Source: Reticulitermes lucifugus
Lineage: Eukaryota > Arthropoda > Insecta > Blattodea > Rhinotermitidae
Assembly (NCBI GenBank): GCA_026260175.1
Contig: JAKCWW010000003.1
Span: forward strand, 160,060 to 224,059
Reading direction: 5' to 3'
DNA: 64,000 nt
The notes beneath the pieces are model-generated. The model saw nothing but the letters and a program-made list of their open reading frames with translations. It did not search any database and was not told where the DNA came from. Made by a program: the position numbers and the translations under genes. Of the stretch, positions 1 to 10,165 are shown piece by piece (position 1 is the first letter of the stretch; each line of letters starts with the position of its first letter).

Positions 1-1095
1 CCCGCTCTGCCCCTGTGGAGACATCTACCGGTACTCGTTGGAGGCTAACCGGTCTAGGCGCTGTGGAGTACAGAAAAGTGTCTGCCCTTGTCTTGAATTG
101 AACCCCAATTTCCTGGTCGTCCATTTCGTAGCCTAGTCGCCGTACTGAATAAGCTGTTCTTAAGCTAGAGAAGTAACGAGAGATGTAGAAAGGTGTGTAA
201 TGAGGAGGTTCTTGTTTTTAACTCTTCGTCAGATACTACGGTGATCAAGACAAGAATAATATTGAAAAATTTGTAGCCTCTAAATAATAGGACCATGCAG
301 GTAGATTAGGTATATCCGAGCCGATATGATTGCTACTTTAATCAAAGTTAGTGTTTACTCGTCGAAATTGTGACTTGGCATAGAATTAATCCCTTAAACT
401 TGTACTGGCAGAGTCTTTCGCCAACAGAAGTTGATACGAAGGCAGTCCAAACACAAAGCAACCACAAATTCTTCTGTGTGTTTCGTTATTGGTGATCACC
501 CTATAATGTAACACTGTCATGTGACCAACCCAACGTTCGCTGCGGTAATAAAGCAAGCCCATAGCGTTGCAGGTAATTGGCATATATGCTGGATAGCGAT
601 AAATGTCATCTGTTGACAGGAAGTTGTACTGGTCAGAGGAGTGACCGTTTGCTGCGGAAGGTAGTGGCAGGTGTAACGACCGCCATCGATGTCACAGCGT
701 CTTCAGATAACGTGGGTGTTGTGCTGTGACGGAAAAAATTGCACGTAATTATATACAGTACGCCACTTCGGTTGCTGCGTATCTCGGCTATTCATCTTCC
801 ACGTATATCAGTAGATTTATTTTCGTGTCTAGACCAGCAATGTTTCTGTTCATGAAACGACGCGTTTTAAGCAAATGCAGCCGAAGTCAAAATTACGCAG
901 ACGCAACTGGGGTGACAGGGATTTGTTTCTTGTAGTGGCAGGGGTTCATCCTTTTTCCGCAATGTCCACATTGACCCTCCTGTCAAATACAATTCTGTCC
1001 CAAAATTAAAGAGGTCGGATAATGAAGCTGACAACGTACATCCATCTAGAGTCGAGGTTACGAGGTCTTGGAGATGTCTACACCTCACACCCTAA
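1..1095. other. Unassigned DNA
   Basis: No recognisable gene or repeat. The short open frames do not resemble any protein I know. I looked for a first BCL11 exon (MSRRKQ..) without success. Confidence 0.5.
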
Positions 1096-1677
1096 TATAG
1101 AGGGTGATTCAGGAGGAGAGGTCAATATTTTTGTAGGTGATAGTATCGACCATTGTGAGAGAAAAGTTTGTTTGAACATGTGTCTGATTCTGAATAGTTA
1201 CTGAGATATAGCTGTTTGAATCTCCAGACTTAACTTCGTTGGATTTTTGTTTGTGGGGTTGGATGAAGAGCGAAGTTTACAAAATAAAACTGGATACACG
1301 AGACGAATTGCCCGCTCGCAGTTTCGATGTTTCTGCCCGCATAAAGAAACGTGAAAATCAACTCAGACGAACAACATCCGATCTTCGCTCACGAGTTGCA
1401 AAGTGCGTTGAGGTTGGCAGTGGGATTTTCGAACATTTATTGTGAACTGTAACAAATTTCTCATTTGAACATCTAGTTAAAATTAAAATAAAATAAACAG
1501 TAAGAAATTTTTCTTTATATATTACCATTCAAAATGCTTTTGTACCTGCAGATTCAAACAGCTCTATCTCAGTAACCATTAAGAATTAGACGCATGTTCT
1601 TATGAACTTTTTTTCTCACAATGTCCAATGTATCACCTTCCAAAATATTGACCTCTCCTTCTGAATCACCCTGTATA
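1096..1677 (+). mobile_element. Mariner-type (IS630-Tc1-mariner) deletion derivative
   Basis: About 580 bp with terminal inverted repeats of about 125 bp (AGGGTGATTCAGGAGGAGAG.. at 1101 and its inverse ending at 1672), set in TA at both ends. Inside, 1221-1444 encodes the last ~75 residues of a mariner-type transposase: SPDLTSLDFCLWGWMK.., holding the third catalytic Asp of the DDD triad (codon 1227-1229), and ending ..CVEVGSGIFEHLL. The first two catalytic Asp are absent. The left TIR joins directly to the SPDL codons, and the same TCT-CAG string ends both, so an internal deletion at a short homology is likely. It cannot move by itself. Confidence 0.85.
1221..1444 (+). pseudogene. C-terminal remnant of mariner-type transposase
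   Basis: An open frame without a start of its own. SPDLTSLDFCLWGWMKSEVY matches the SPDLTPLDFFLWGxxK block of mariner/IS630 transposases, and the end resembles RCxxCIEVGGxxFEHLL known from arthropod copies. The substitution F to C in DFFLWG is seen. No helix-turn-helix or first two catalytic aspartates are present. Confidence 0.85.
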
Positions 1678-2106
1678 CAGCAGCTAATTTGATAATTGAA
1701 TAGAAAATACACGTGACATTTGAGGTTATCTGGGCGGTGAGTATTACGATCTTTGTTTCTGGGATAAGCCGTCGTGCAGTTTGGTAAATAGTGCCAACCT
1801 TTTAGTGGAATCACCTACCTCCATATTCGGTGAATAGAGAAAGTTACCGTTTTCGTATTTCACGGTTAGTTTTTTCAATATGCGGGCTTAGCGCGTAGGC
1901 AGAAACTAGTCGTACATTGTTCTCTGTAATACTGAATTTTGGGCTGTGACGCCTTACTGACCTTTCTGTGGACACCAACTTTCTGTTGAATACGCTGCCC
2001 CAATTTTCAGGGCCGACCCATTGTACGTTAGAGTATAAGGATAGAAGTTACATCGTATTCGTCTTTTATGGCGATTACATTGAACGGCCTACTTTTCCTC
2101 TATTTT

Positions 2107-2262
2107 GATTGGTATACGGTTGGCTCCTGGTTCGAGTCCCGGCCTTAACACCGGTTGTTCTGAGTTTTTTCTGGTTGTCCTCAGTACCTTCGGGGAAAAT
2201 ATCGGAGTGCCTCAAATTATGCAACTACTGCTTCTTTCCACGTCCTTTTAAACTCAGAATTT
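2107..2262 (+). mobile_element. SINE-3-like tail with B-box
   Basis: GGTTCGAGTCCCGGCCTTAA (B-box), GTTGTTCTGAGTTTTTTCTGG, GTGCCTCAAATTATG and CTTCTTTCCACGTCC. The last blocks recur at 39050-39130. Confidence 0.5.
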
Positions 2263-2344
2263 ATTAAGCAAATCAAAATTCGATACTGTATCGCCTGAGC
2301 TACTGACAGCTTCATAAAGTCAAATGAAGGAAGTTAACATGTCG

Positions 2345-2470
2345 CTGACTCCATGGAGCAGCGTCCTTCTGACAAGCGAATATTCGCTCAGCTACTCCAG
2401 TAACATACCACCTTTTATGGAAACCAAATTCTTTACCAGGTTCAGAAAAGCCCGCCCATTGATTTTGTTG
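2345..2470 (-). mobile_element. LINE-A 3' tail, minus
   Basis: GACTCCATGGAGCAGCGTCC at the start is the complement of the family's terminal GGACTCTGCTCCATGGAGTT. It continues to AAGCCCGCCCA (complement of TGGCGGGCTT). It is head-to-head with the plus copy at 2522. Confidence 0.72.
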
Positions 2471-2521
2471 TGAGCTAAAAGAATCCAGTCTGCACCCACA
2501 CTACATAATGTTAAGCTAGCA

Positions 2522-2650
2522 GTCGCGGGCTCTTGTGAGTGCGGTAATGAACCTTCGGGTTCCATAAAACGCGGAGAATTTCTTAACTAGCTGACGACCT
2601 GTTAGCTTCTCAAGAAGGACTCTGCTCCATGGAGTTAGTTTAGCAGTCGC
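2522..2650 (+). mobile_element. LINE-A 3' tail, plus
   Basis: GCGGGCTCTTGTGAGTGCGG, TAATGAACCTTCGGGTTCC (ORF end ..VMNLRVP-type), then the 3' UTR to CTCTGCTCCATGGAGTTAGT. It is a clean example of the tail. Confidence 0.82.
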
Positions 2651-3307
2651 CATGTTTGTTATTGTAACCCTGTAACGCATCTTACAAACCTTCATACTTC
2701 ATTCATTACTTTATTTTATGTTTATTTGCTGCTACTCCGAATTTTATCTTATACTGAAGTTAAGTATGCGAAGTGTTAATGGTATTTTTTGTAATATTAC
2801 TTGCAGAATAGATGTTGACATCGCTATTGAAGATGTCATACATTAACCATTAACATGGGAGTAACTTGGGGGTGAAAGGTGGTGCAAATGCCACTCCAAT
2901 ATTTGTTCTACCTAATAATAGTTGTTTTTTCTATTGAGTTGAAGAGGGGCAAATAAAGAATAAGTTATAAATATTTTCTGAAGGATTGTTTGGGTGGTGT
3001 AAAGACAGAAAAAATTAAAAATCTGCATTCAAACGAATCTTCCCCATCTTTCTAACTCGACTCCTTCGTAAATTGAATTTAATACCCATGGTCGAGTTTG
3101 CACCTCCCCCCCTCCAGTGTTATTAACCAAGTTACGCCTATGACCATTAAGGTTATTGTTGCCTCCATGGTAATGGTACAAGACTTTCCTGCTATATCTT
3201 TGTGGCAAATGGGGCCCAACATTTACCCAATACGTTGAGACGTATCTACCAAATTACATCGTGTCACATCCTAGAAATTATTACCCTTTTAACTCCGCAG
3301 TTCGCCT

Positions 3308-3475
3308 AAATAATGTATGAATATTTAGTTCGTACCTCACATAAAATATTTCGTCTCCATCGCAAAGATCAACCGGTCAGTGCTGTTAGGGAAAGAAGAG
3401 CAGTTTTTCTGAGAACACTAGGAAGCACATAAATACGAGTGCAATGTGTAGGCAGAATTCAGAGTTTTTAATGTA
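3308..3475 (+). repeat. Interspersed repeat, copy 1 (CCAACCGGT family)
   Basis: Shares TTTAGTTCGTACCTCACATAA, GCAAAGATCAACCGG and ACATAAATA with 52240-52395 in the same order and spacing. Family unknown. Confidence 0.5.
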
Positions 3476-4261
3476 AATGGGTTGTAGCGAGAACCAATAA
3501 ACAAAGGGATATAGCCTATGCAGTTTTCTGCTCATGAAGACCTGGAGCGCTGGCTGTGACTGAGAAGCTACTGCTGTTGATAACGACCGTCTGCCTCATC
3601 TCTGTCTGACCGCTGATCTCCTCATTAATTCATGTATCAACAACACGAAGATGCACTCTGAAAATGTTCACACGTCCACAGGATAAATATTTTATGACAG
3701 ACAAGAAGACTTGTACTTGGAACTCTCAGGCTTTTAAATTATTTTTTATTTCTTCAGCTGCCTTCTACAATCGATACATGGATAATTCCGCAAATTACCC
3801 CAGATAAAACAATATATGTAAACAAAAATTTACGGTCATCTTTCAGTCGAGTTCGTTAAGTTGTACAATATGTCACTTGTATCTGATCTACTTGCGGCAG
3901 CACACTCCAGATACATCAGATAGCTGCCTGTTAAAAATGTAAGACAAGATCCAGTGACACAGGTTAATATGTTCGATTTGTAGGCGTGAGAAATGAGGAC
4001 CTGATGATTGAGATTATTTATCTATTTATTATATATTTATTTATCAAAACTGGCGAACTATACAGCGTCGAATGTTAGGCTGATCAATGAATTACGAAAT
4101 GGAATTTAGAAGGCAGTGGTCCTGACGCGGCTGATGATACTATCCAGGTATTGCCAAATATGCTGAGAAAAATCAAGAAGAAAACTTAGAAATTGTAAGC
4201 GAAGTCTCTTCCGGGATTGGAAGGAGCAGCTGTCTAAGAGAAATCAGAAACTGTATCGCCC

Positions 4262-4838
4262 GAGCCGGTTCTTCGGTTTACAGGAGATGTTTTAGACTAA
4301 GCTTATCAGAGTCCTTCGATTTAGGTTCATGTTTTAGACCAGGGCTGGCCAACTTCAACTCACAGGAGGGCCACATATTTCGTTAAGGACTCGCCTGAGG
4401 GCTGCACGTGTGCAGTACATATAGGCCTATCAAAAAGCGGGGGAGGGGGGGTTTGAATTAACCAGAAGGCCGTTGTATACAAACAATATATTACGCTAAC
4501 AGTATGGATTAATTAACTCGTTAAAACACACAGAATGATTGGTTTACTGTGTGCTGCCTTAAAAGTGATGAGTTACAGTTTATAAACATTTTCTCTGCTA
4601 ATAAAGCTGTCATATTATGTTCTTTAGTCCTATTATATTACGTTTGTTAAACTGTATTGCTGAAACTATCCGCGTGACCGAGGGCCGCATGTTGGCAGCC
4701 CTATTTTAGACTAAGCTTAACGTAGTCAATCTATATAGGTTGATCTTTAGACAAAGTTTATTACAGTCCTTCGTTTTACAGTTGTTGTGTTAGACTGAGC
4801 TCATCACAGTTCTTTGTTCCACGTCACCTGATCAACAT
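4262..4838 (+). repeat. ~42-bp tandem repeat, about 4.5 units, split by the hAT MITE
   Basis: Unit: TGTTTTAGACTAAGCTTATC, then AGAGTCCTTCGATTTAGGTT. Copies begin near 4288, 4330 (interrupted at 4340 and resumed at 4704 as TTTTAGACTAAGCTT), 4742 and 4787, with a partial copy before 4288. Removing the MITE and one target copy restores unit spacing, so the tandem array is older than the insertion. Confidence 0.75.
4340..4703. mobile_element. hAT-type MITE with 8-bp target duplication
   Basis: The 364-bp element starts CAGGGCTGGCCAAC and ends GTTGGCAGCCCTA, short imperfect inverted ends typical of hAT. It has GGGCCACAT and GGGCCGCAT just inside. The flanks TTTTAGAC (4332-4339 and 4704-4711) are identical, giving the 8-bp duplication expected of hAT. 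There is no coding capacity. Confidence 0.88.
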
Positions 4839-4845
4839 TGTGGTC

Positions 4846-4955
4846 TTCTGAGATGTGACGCTGTGTAGCCTACTAATTCGGATCCTGAAGACGGTGATAT
4901 AATGTTCTTCAAAATCGTTAGTGGATATCTATCAAATTACGCCACTTCATATACC
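4846..4955. repeat. Class B compact inverted pair
   Basis: GTCTTCTGAGATGTGACGCTGTGTAG is followed by CCTGAAGACGGTGATATAATGTTCTTC and ...ATCAAATTACGCCACTTC. It keeps the CTGAAGA string, but GAAA is changed. Confidence 0.5.
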
Positions 4956-5162
4956 GTATTCTTAGTTCCTGTGTACCTGCTCACTGAAATAAAGTGTCGT
5001 ATTTTGGCCTTAGCCGTGTTGAATCTTCAGACGCTGCTGCTACACAGTCAGTCATCGTACTTTGCAGGATATTAATTTTATACCTTATTTTCTGTTCAGC
5101 TTTATATTCTCGCAATTTCGCTAAATAAAATGGCAAAAATCCACTCATTAGATTCGATACCT

Positions 5163-5440
5163 CTGTCTGTCTGTCTGTCTGTCTGCCTGGCTGTCCTCGT
5201 GTAACAACTCCAGAATCACTGAATGAATTTTCATGAAAATTATACTTTTAATACAAAGTTATAATACATTTATTTTTACTCATTAAAATTTCAGTTAGAA
5301 TGAGATAAAATTATGGACACTTTACATGAAAACCTGCACACATTCTGCCGCGAATCTCGGGTTTAACTCGTGAAATATTCATAGGACCAAAAACATGATA
5401 GATGAAAGTAGAGAACGAATTTTATGTTTAGTGTACTCTG
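5163..5440 (+). repeat. CTGT microsatellite leading an interspersed repeat
   Basis: (CTGT)n at 5163-5185 is followed by TGAATTTTCATGAAAATTAT and A/T-rich DNA. 28345-28500 has the same arrangement (CTGTCTGTC.., CCGATTTTCATGAAATTTAA), so the microsatellite marks the start of a dispersed repeat. Confidence 0.5.
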
Positions 5441-5689
5441 TTGTTAAGATAATTAAAGAAGGGTGCTTTTAATATCTGGATGAAATAGGCAGTAAACTAA
5501 CAAGCCAAAACTGCGTGCACGAAGAAATTACGAGCAGATTAAATGAGGGGAAAACTTACTGCCATTCGGTCCGGAACCCGAAATGCGCAGACCTATAATG
5601 TTGCCTTTTGTTTTATGTGGGTGTGAAGTTTTGCCTCTCACATTAAGCGAAGAATGCAGGCAGAAGGTATTGGGAATGGGGTGATCAAG

Positions 5690-6085
5690 TAGGTGTTTGG
5701 GCTTAAGATGGAGGGAGTGACAGGAGAGTAGAGAATATTGCATAATGCGCACCAAATATTATTCAGGTGATCAAATAAAGGAGAATGTGATGGGCGGGAC
5801 ATGTGGCATGTGTGCGACAGAATGTACAGTAAATGCGTACAGGCTTTTGATGAAGAAGCCTGAATGAAAGAGGCTACTTGGCAAACTTACGCTTAGATAG
5901 GAGGATGATATTATAATGGATCTTAAATATAATGGGTGGGTGTTGACTGGATTCGTCTGGCTTGGATTAGGGGCAAGTGGCGGGCTCTTGTGAACACATT
6001 AATGAACCATTGGGTTTTATACTATTTAGGGAATTTGTTGACTGGCTGAGGAAATAATAACGTCTAAAAAGACTCTGTTCCATGT
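5690..6085 (+). mobile_element. LINE-A 3' part, plus
   Basis: CACCAAATATTATTCAGGTG (SPNIIxVIK), GGAGAATGTGATGGGCGGGA (RRM.WAGH region), TAGGAGGATGATATTATAAT (RWEDNIK region) and GTGGCGGGCTCTTGTGAACA (RWRALVN), then the 3' UTR. Several frame breaks. Confidence 0.78.
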
Positions 6086-6517
6086 AGTTACATAGAGTTA
6101 TGCAGTTAGAGTTATAATTGTTTTTCTTTCTTTCGTACTGATTTAAGGATCCAAGTATCTGACTCCGTACGAACCTTAAACCATCTACGAGTAAATGCCT
6201 GGTTATGCTGCAACCCAACTGTCACGAATGTAATGCGTAAAAACACTTTTTTCGATATGCAGACGTGCTCCCTCCTGCAGTCGCTCTAAGTGTCCTATCT
6301 TTCACAGACAGGGGCGAGCCATCACTTCACTGCTGCCTTCGTAGTTGCTAGGGTTGAACACAAACTTGCTCAGGATGAATTAGAGTAAATCACATAGCCA
6401 TTACCGTCCAGTAGCCTATTAAAATGTAATTGTTATCGTGTTCCAGGATTTTCTTCTTCTTGTCAATACCCTAATAGGGCAATCCGCGAAAGCTCTCTTT
6501 GTATAGTGACTACAATA

Positions 6518-6700
6518 CGGGATGAAGCCCGGGGAATTGGGGTTTGATTTCCAATGGAGACAACAGATTATTTTCGACACAGGGCCCGACTCCAATACGC
6601 ACTCATCGTCCCATCTAAACCGTTCAGAGGCAGCCCTCTCCGGGTTAAAGCGCCCGCTGCGTGAAGCTCGCCAAAAGCCGCTACGCATAGTCGATGCCTG
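6518..6700 (+). mobile_element. SINE-1 (tRNA-derived), diverged
   Basis: GCCCGGGGAATTGGGGTTTG (B-box region), GACACAGGGCCCGACTCC, GGGTTAAAGCGCCCGCTGCG. The order fits SINE-1 but similarity is moderate. Confidence 0.5.
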
Positions 6701-7044
6701 GAGGTAAACCTGCACTCTCTTATCTTCATGGCGTTGTGGTATATTCGGAGGGAAAGTTTACTCAAATACATTATTCCCACTTCGTAATCCTGCCAGTATG
6801 TACGGCCGCCAGGCTGTTAAAGCCGCATGCAAATGTGGCGAAAGTGTTTGGGGATGTGACTTTAAGACCCACTTTAAGTTCCACTTTTATTTATACGTAT
6901 TATTTTAATTGTGTAATTTTAGTGTTATTCCTTCTTTAAAGTTGTGGCTAAAAGTTGTGATTGACAAAGGGCGCGAGTTGGTCTAACTTGATGTTTCCCC
7001 CCGACAGATGGCTGCATTAATCAGGACAGTATTTGGGAAGAAAA

Positions 7045-7125
7045 GGTAAAGCTAAAGTTCACCCTAGAACAGGTCATGAAGGCCCAGAGGGGGAGTAGAG
7101 ATATAGCTGATTATGCCATAGTGCC
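7045..7125 (-). mobile_element. SINE-1 3' end only
   Basis: AGTTCACCCTAGAACAGGTC and ATGAAGGCCCAGAGGGGGAGT match the inverse of the 3' end of the SINE at 52990-53275. Confidence 0.6.
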
Positions 7126-7794
7126 ACACGCCTAAACGTTCAAAACTCGGCATTTTTCTAAGCAGCATATTTATGTATTTCCTGTGATCCTCACAATAAG
7201 GAGCTGTTACTGCCATAAGCAGCATTAACCGATTGGCTTTTTTGTTGGAGATGCACTTTATTTACTGAGAGGTAAGAACTGAAATTAATTGTACTTTTAG
7301 ATGAATTTAAGGCTGAAATGATAATAATGGTGATAATGTGTTATTAATTTGAAGTCCTCAATGAAGACCACGAGAAGAGGCAAAACAACCAGGGAGCCAT
7401 CCACAAGTTAAATTGTCAGACATTGGTTACTGAATCTGAATCGAACATAAATGGAATTAATCTGACGTCATAAGCTTGCACATTTGAAGACAACTTTGTC
7501 CACCCCTGTTACAAACTATTATTAGCTCCGTCTCGTGTTGCGTTCGAAAGATACAGGCTGTAAAACCATGTCCCTTACATTGCTCTGAAGTGTAGGGGAT
7601 GGTGAACACAGTGTTAGCTGTGTCTACCGAACACTTCGGACAATGAAGAAGAGACGTAAAGTACCTTTCTATCCAATGCTCCCGGATATCCATAAGGGTA
7701 TTGCTTTATTGGAAGGTCTCCAGACTTCTTCGCCCGCTCTTCCTTCTGATAAAAGCAGGATTATGATAAAGAGTAGTATGAAGCATTGGTGGAA

Positions 7795-7930
7795 TGACAC
7801 TGACAGTGTAAAACTGACGTACACGGAGAAAAACGTCTCTCAGTGCTACCTTGTCCACCAGAATCTCATATGGACTCGCCCAAGATCAAACCCGTACCTC
7901 CGTGGTTAGAGGCCGGTTATTAACCGCCTG
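7795..7930 (-). mobile_element. SINE-3 (GCTCAGGCGGTT head)
   Basis: The inverse of CCTCAGGCGGTTAATAACCG.. with a weakened B-box (AGATCAAACCCGTACCTCCG). The body has CCACCAG..CTCATATGGAC as in 39695-39848. Confidence 0.6.
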
Positions 7931-9894
7931 AGGCATGTTTCGGCTTTTAAAACTGAAGTTCAACCGTATAATATATTAAAAAATCAGCTTCAACCTCAGA
8001 AACGACACTCAGAATCTCCGTTATAATCACCAATCACGTAATGGTATTTAGGGCAGTGATGGCTGCTTATAAGGAGAATTGTATGGAATAACACAGTACA
8101 GTACAGCACAGCGCGTGGAAAAATGCAGAGTTCCTTAATGCCGAACCAGGGGCACATTCTAGGCACTGTGCGTTAAAGGGTTAACGGTTTCTAAAATGCG
8201 GATATTTAATCTTCTTACCGGTCGTGGGGAAATACAAGCTCCAAATGCAAAGCGAATTCCCCGAATATTACGTCATTTTTGTACTCTGCAACACAAGTGA
8301 CGCCCAGTTGTCCTTTGTGTTTCACTGCACGTGATGATTTTCTTTTGTTGAGTGTTCATTTCCAATACCGCTGCAAAGTGTCCATCTTGCAAACAATATC
8401 GCCGAAATTTTTGAATGAAAATATATCGCGTCTGCGGTACCGTTTAAAAGTGCAGTACGTTGAATAATGGAAAAATCTGGAATTACAGTTTCAGTGCTGG
8501 AGAAAGTAAAATACGAAAAACTTACACTCTTCTTTGATGATGCATGGTTTATATTAAGTAGGATCGTGAACAGATATGTTGATATTAGGAAAATACCCAT
8601 GATTTTTGTGAACTGTCCTTTATATCACCTTAAAGTGCGGAATGGGCGACCGTCACATTGAATTAATCCCGACGCCGTTATGCGGGAAATTAAGTGAAGA
8701 AAGAGAAAAGTAGGATGGTCCACAGTTTTGGCAAGAATTGAAAGAGTAGAGCTCTGTCGTGTGTCAAGAGACGTTTTCACAGAGTGCAAGGTTTTCGGAG
8801 AAGCTGGAGCATTTCGAGACTGTTCTGTGAAATAAGGTAAGCTGGACAATGTAAACTCCAGCGGCTGCGATTATGTTGCAGTGACAGGTTCAGTGATGAA
8901 ACAGTGAGACGCTCAATGCAGGAGTGCTCTAAAAGTTGTCCCTTTCTTAATCAAGAATCATGCCAACATCTACCCTGACGAAGACAGGAGATCCCCTGAT
9001 AAGCTTGATACATATACATGAGATGTCCATTCCAGCAAACCGTTATTTTCAGACCGATCAATGTAACAACGCAGAAATACAACGTGAATGCCAACACGAA
9101 AGTAATTTGTATTTCCTTGAATTTGTGTCTACAGAATGCAAATTGGCCAAATGACAACTTTATACGTATTAAATTTTATGGTTTAGAGGTTTGTAATCTG
9201 ATTTGTATGGAAGCTTTAGCAATACCGAATTTCTGTTTTGCGAGGAGGAGTATACTGTTACAATTAGTACTATATAAGGCAAGTAGCAATAGTATTGCTT
9301 GTTACATGCGTGGTATTGAGAGCTTAATTTATGTATAACACGAATCTCATTTCTCATATAAAAACAGAATTAAGAACTGAAAGCGATCAGATGTCTTTCA
9401 CGTACAACATGACAATATAAAATTATGTTAGGTGAAATAGTATCTAAAATATCCAAATATCGATTGCTTTCCTCCAAAACACAACTGAAAACACAGTGTA
9501 GTAACGTAATTTGATGACACAATTCTACCCCTCAATGTTAAATAACTCTGTTAACCTGACGTCATATCTCTGGCCCCTTTGTTGCTGTGGTAACATGAGA
9601 CTGATTGTGCTTGCAACTGACAAGAGAAAATGCTATCGGTACTTTGTCTGTCTTCACTTTCGTTTTCTTCCTGTTTACAGTCCATTCCTGTATGCTATTT
9701 CAGTGCATAAATACGTACTAAGGCAGTGGCTGTCGTTAGAAACCAAGTAAGGGACCGTAATAAATTTCCAGGGTCCTGTGTCGGCTCGCAATTTATAGGT
9801 GTTAAAATTTCAACTGAAGAATGCAACAGAAAATCAAGGTGTTATATTATATGCCTAAAGGAATCTAAACATTAGTCTTTATTGCATCTATGAA
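7931..9894. other. Unassigned A/T-rich DNA
   Basis: No repeat, RNA or exon recognised. The open frames on both strands between 8279 and 9357 overlap heavily and look random. Confidence 0.5.
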
Positions 9895-10165
9895 GAGAAG
9901 TGCAGAGAGGTTTTGGTTGGACAACTGAAGGAAGGAGACAGCTTAGAAGAACTGGACGTAAACGAGAAAGTAATATTAAAATGGAGCCAAGAGAACAGAA
10001 TGAGAGTGTGTGGACAAGATTCTATATTCTTTTGGGTCAGGATAGGAACCGGTGTCGAGGTTTTGTGAACTCGGTAATGAACCTTCGGCTTCCATAGTAG
10101 AGGAGGGGCATTTCTTGCCTAGCTGAGGAAGGATACTCATTTTTCCATGGAGTTAAATAGTTAGT
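9895..10165 (+). mobile_element. LINE-A 3' part, plus
   Basis: An open frame from 9900 ends GQDRNRCRGFVNSVMNLRLP, the family C-terminus, after GRKRESNIKMEPRE. The 3' UTR follows to CATGGAGTTAAATAGTTAG. The reading frame is unbroken for 65 codons, so this copy is moderately young. Confidence 0.85.
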
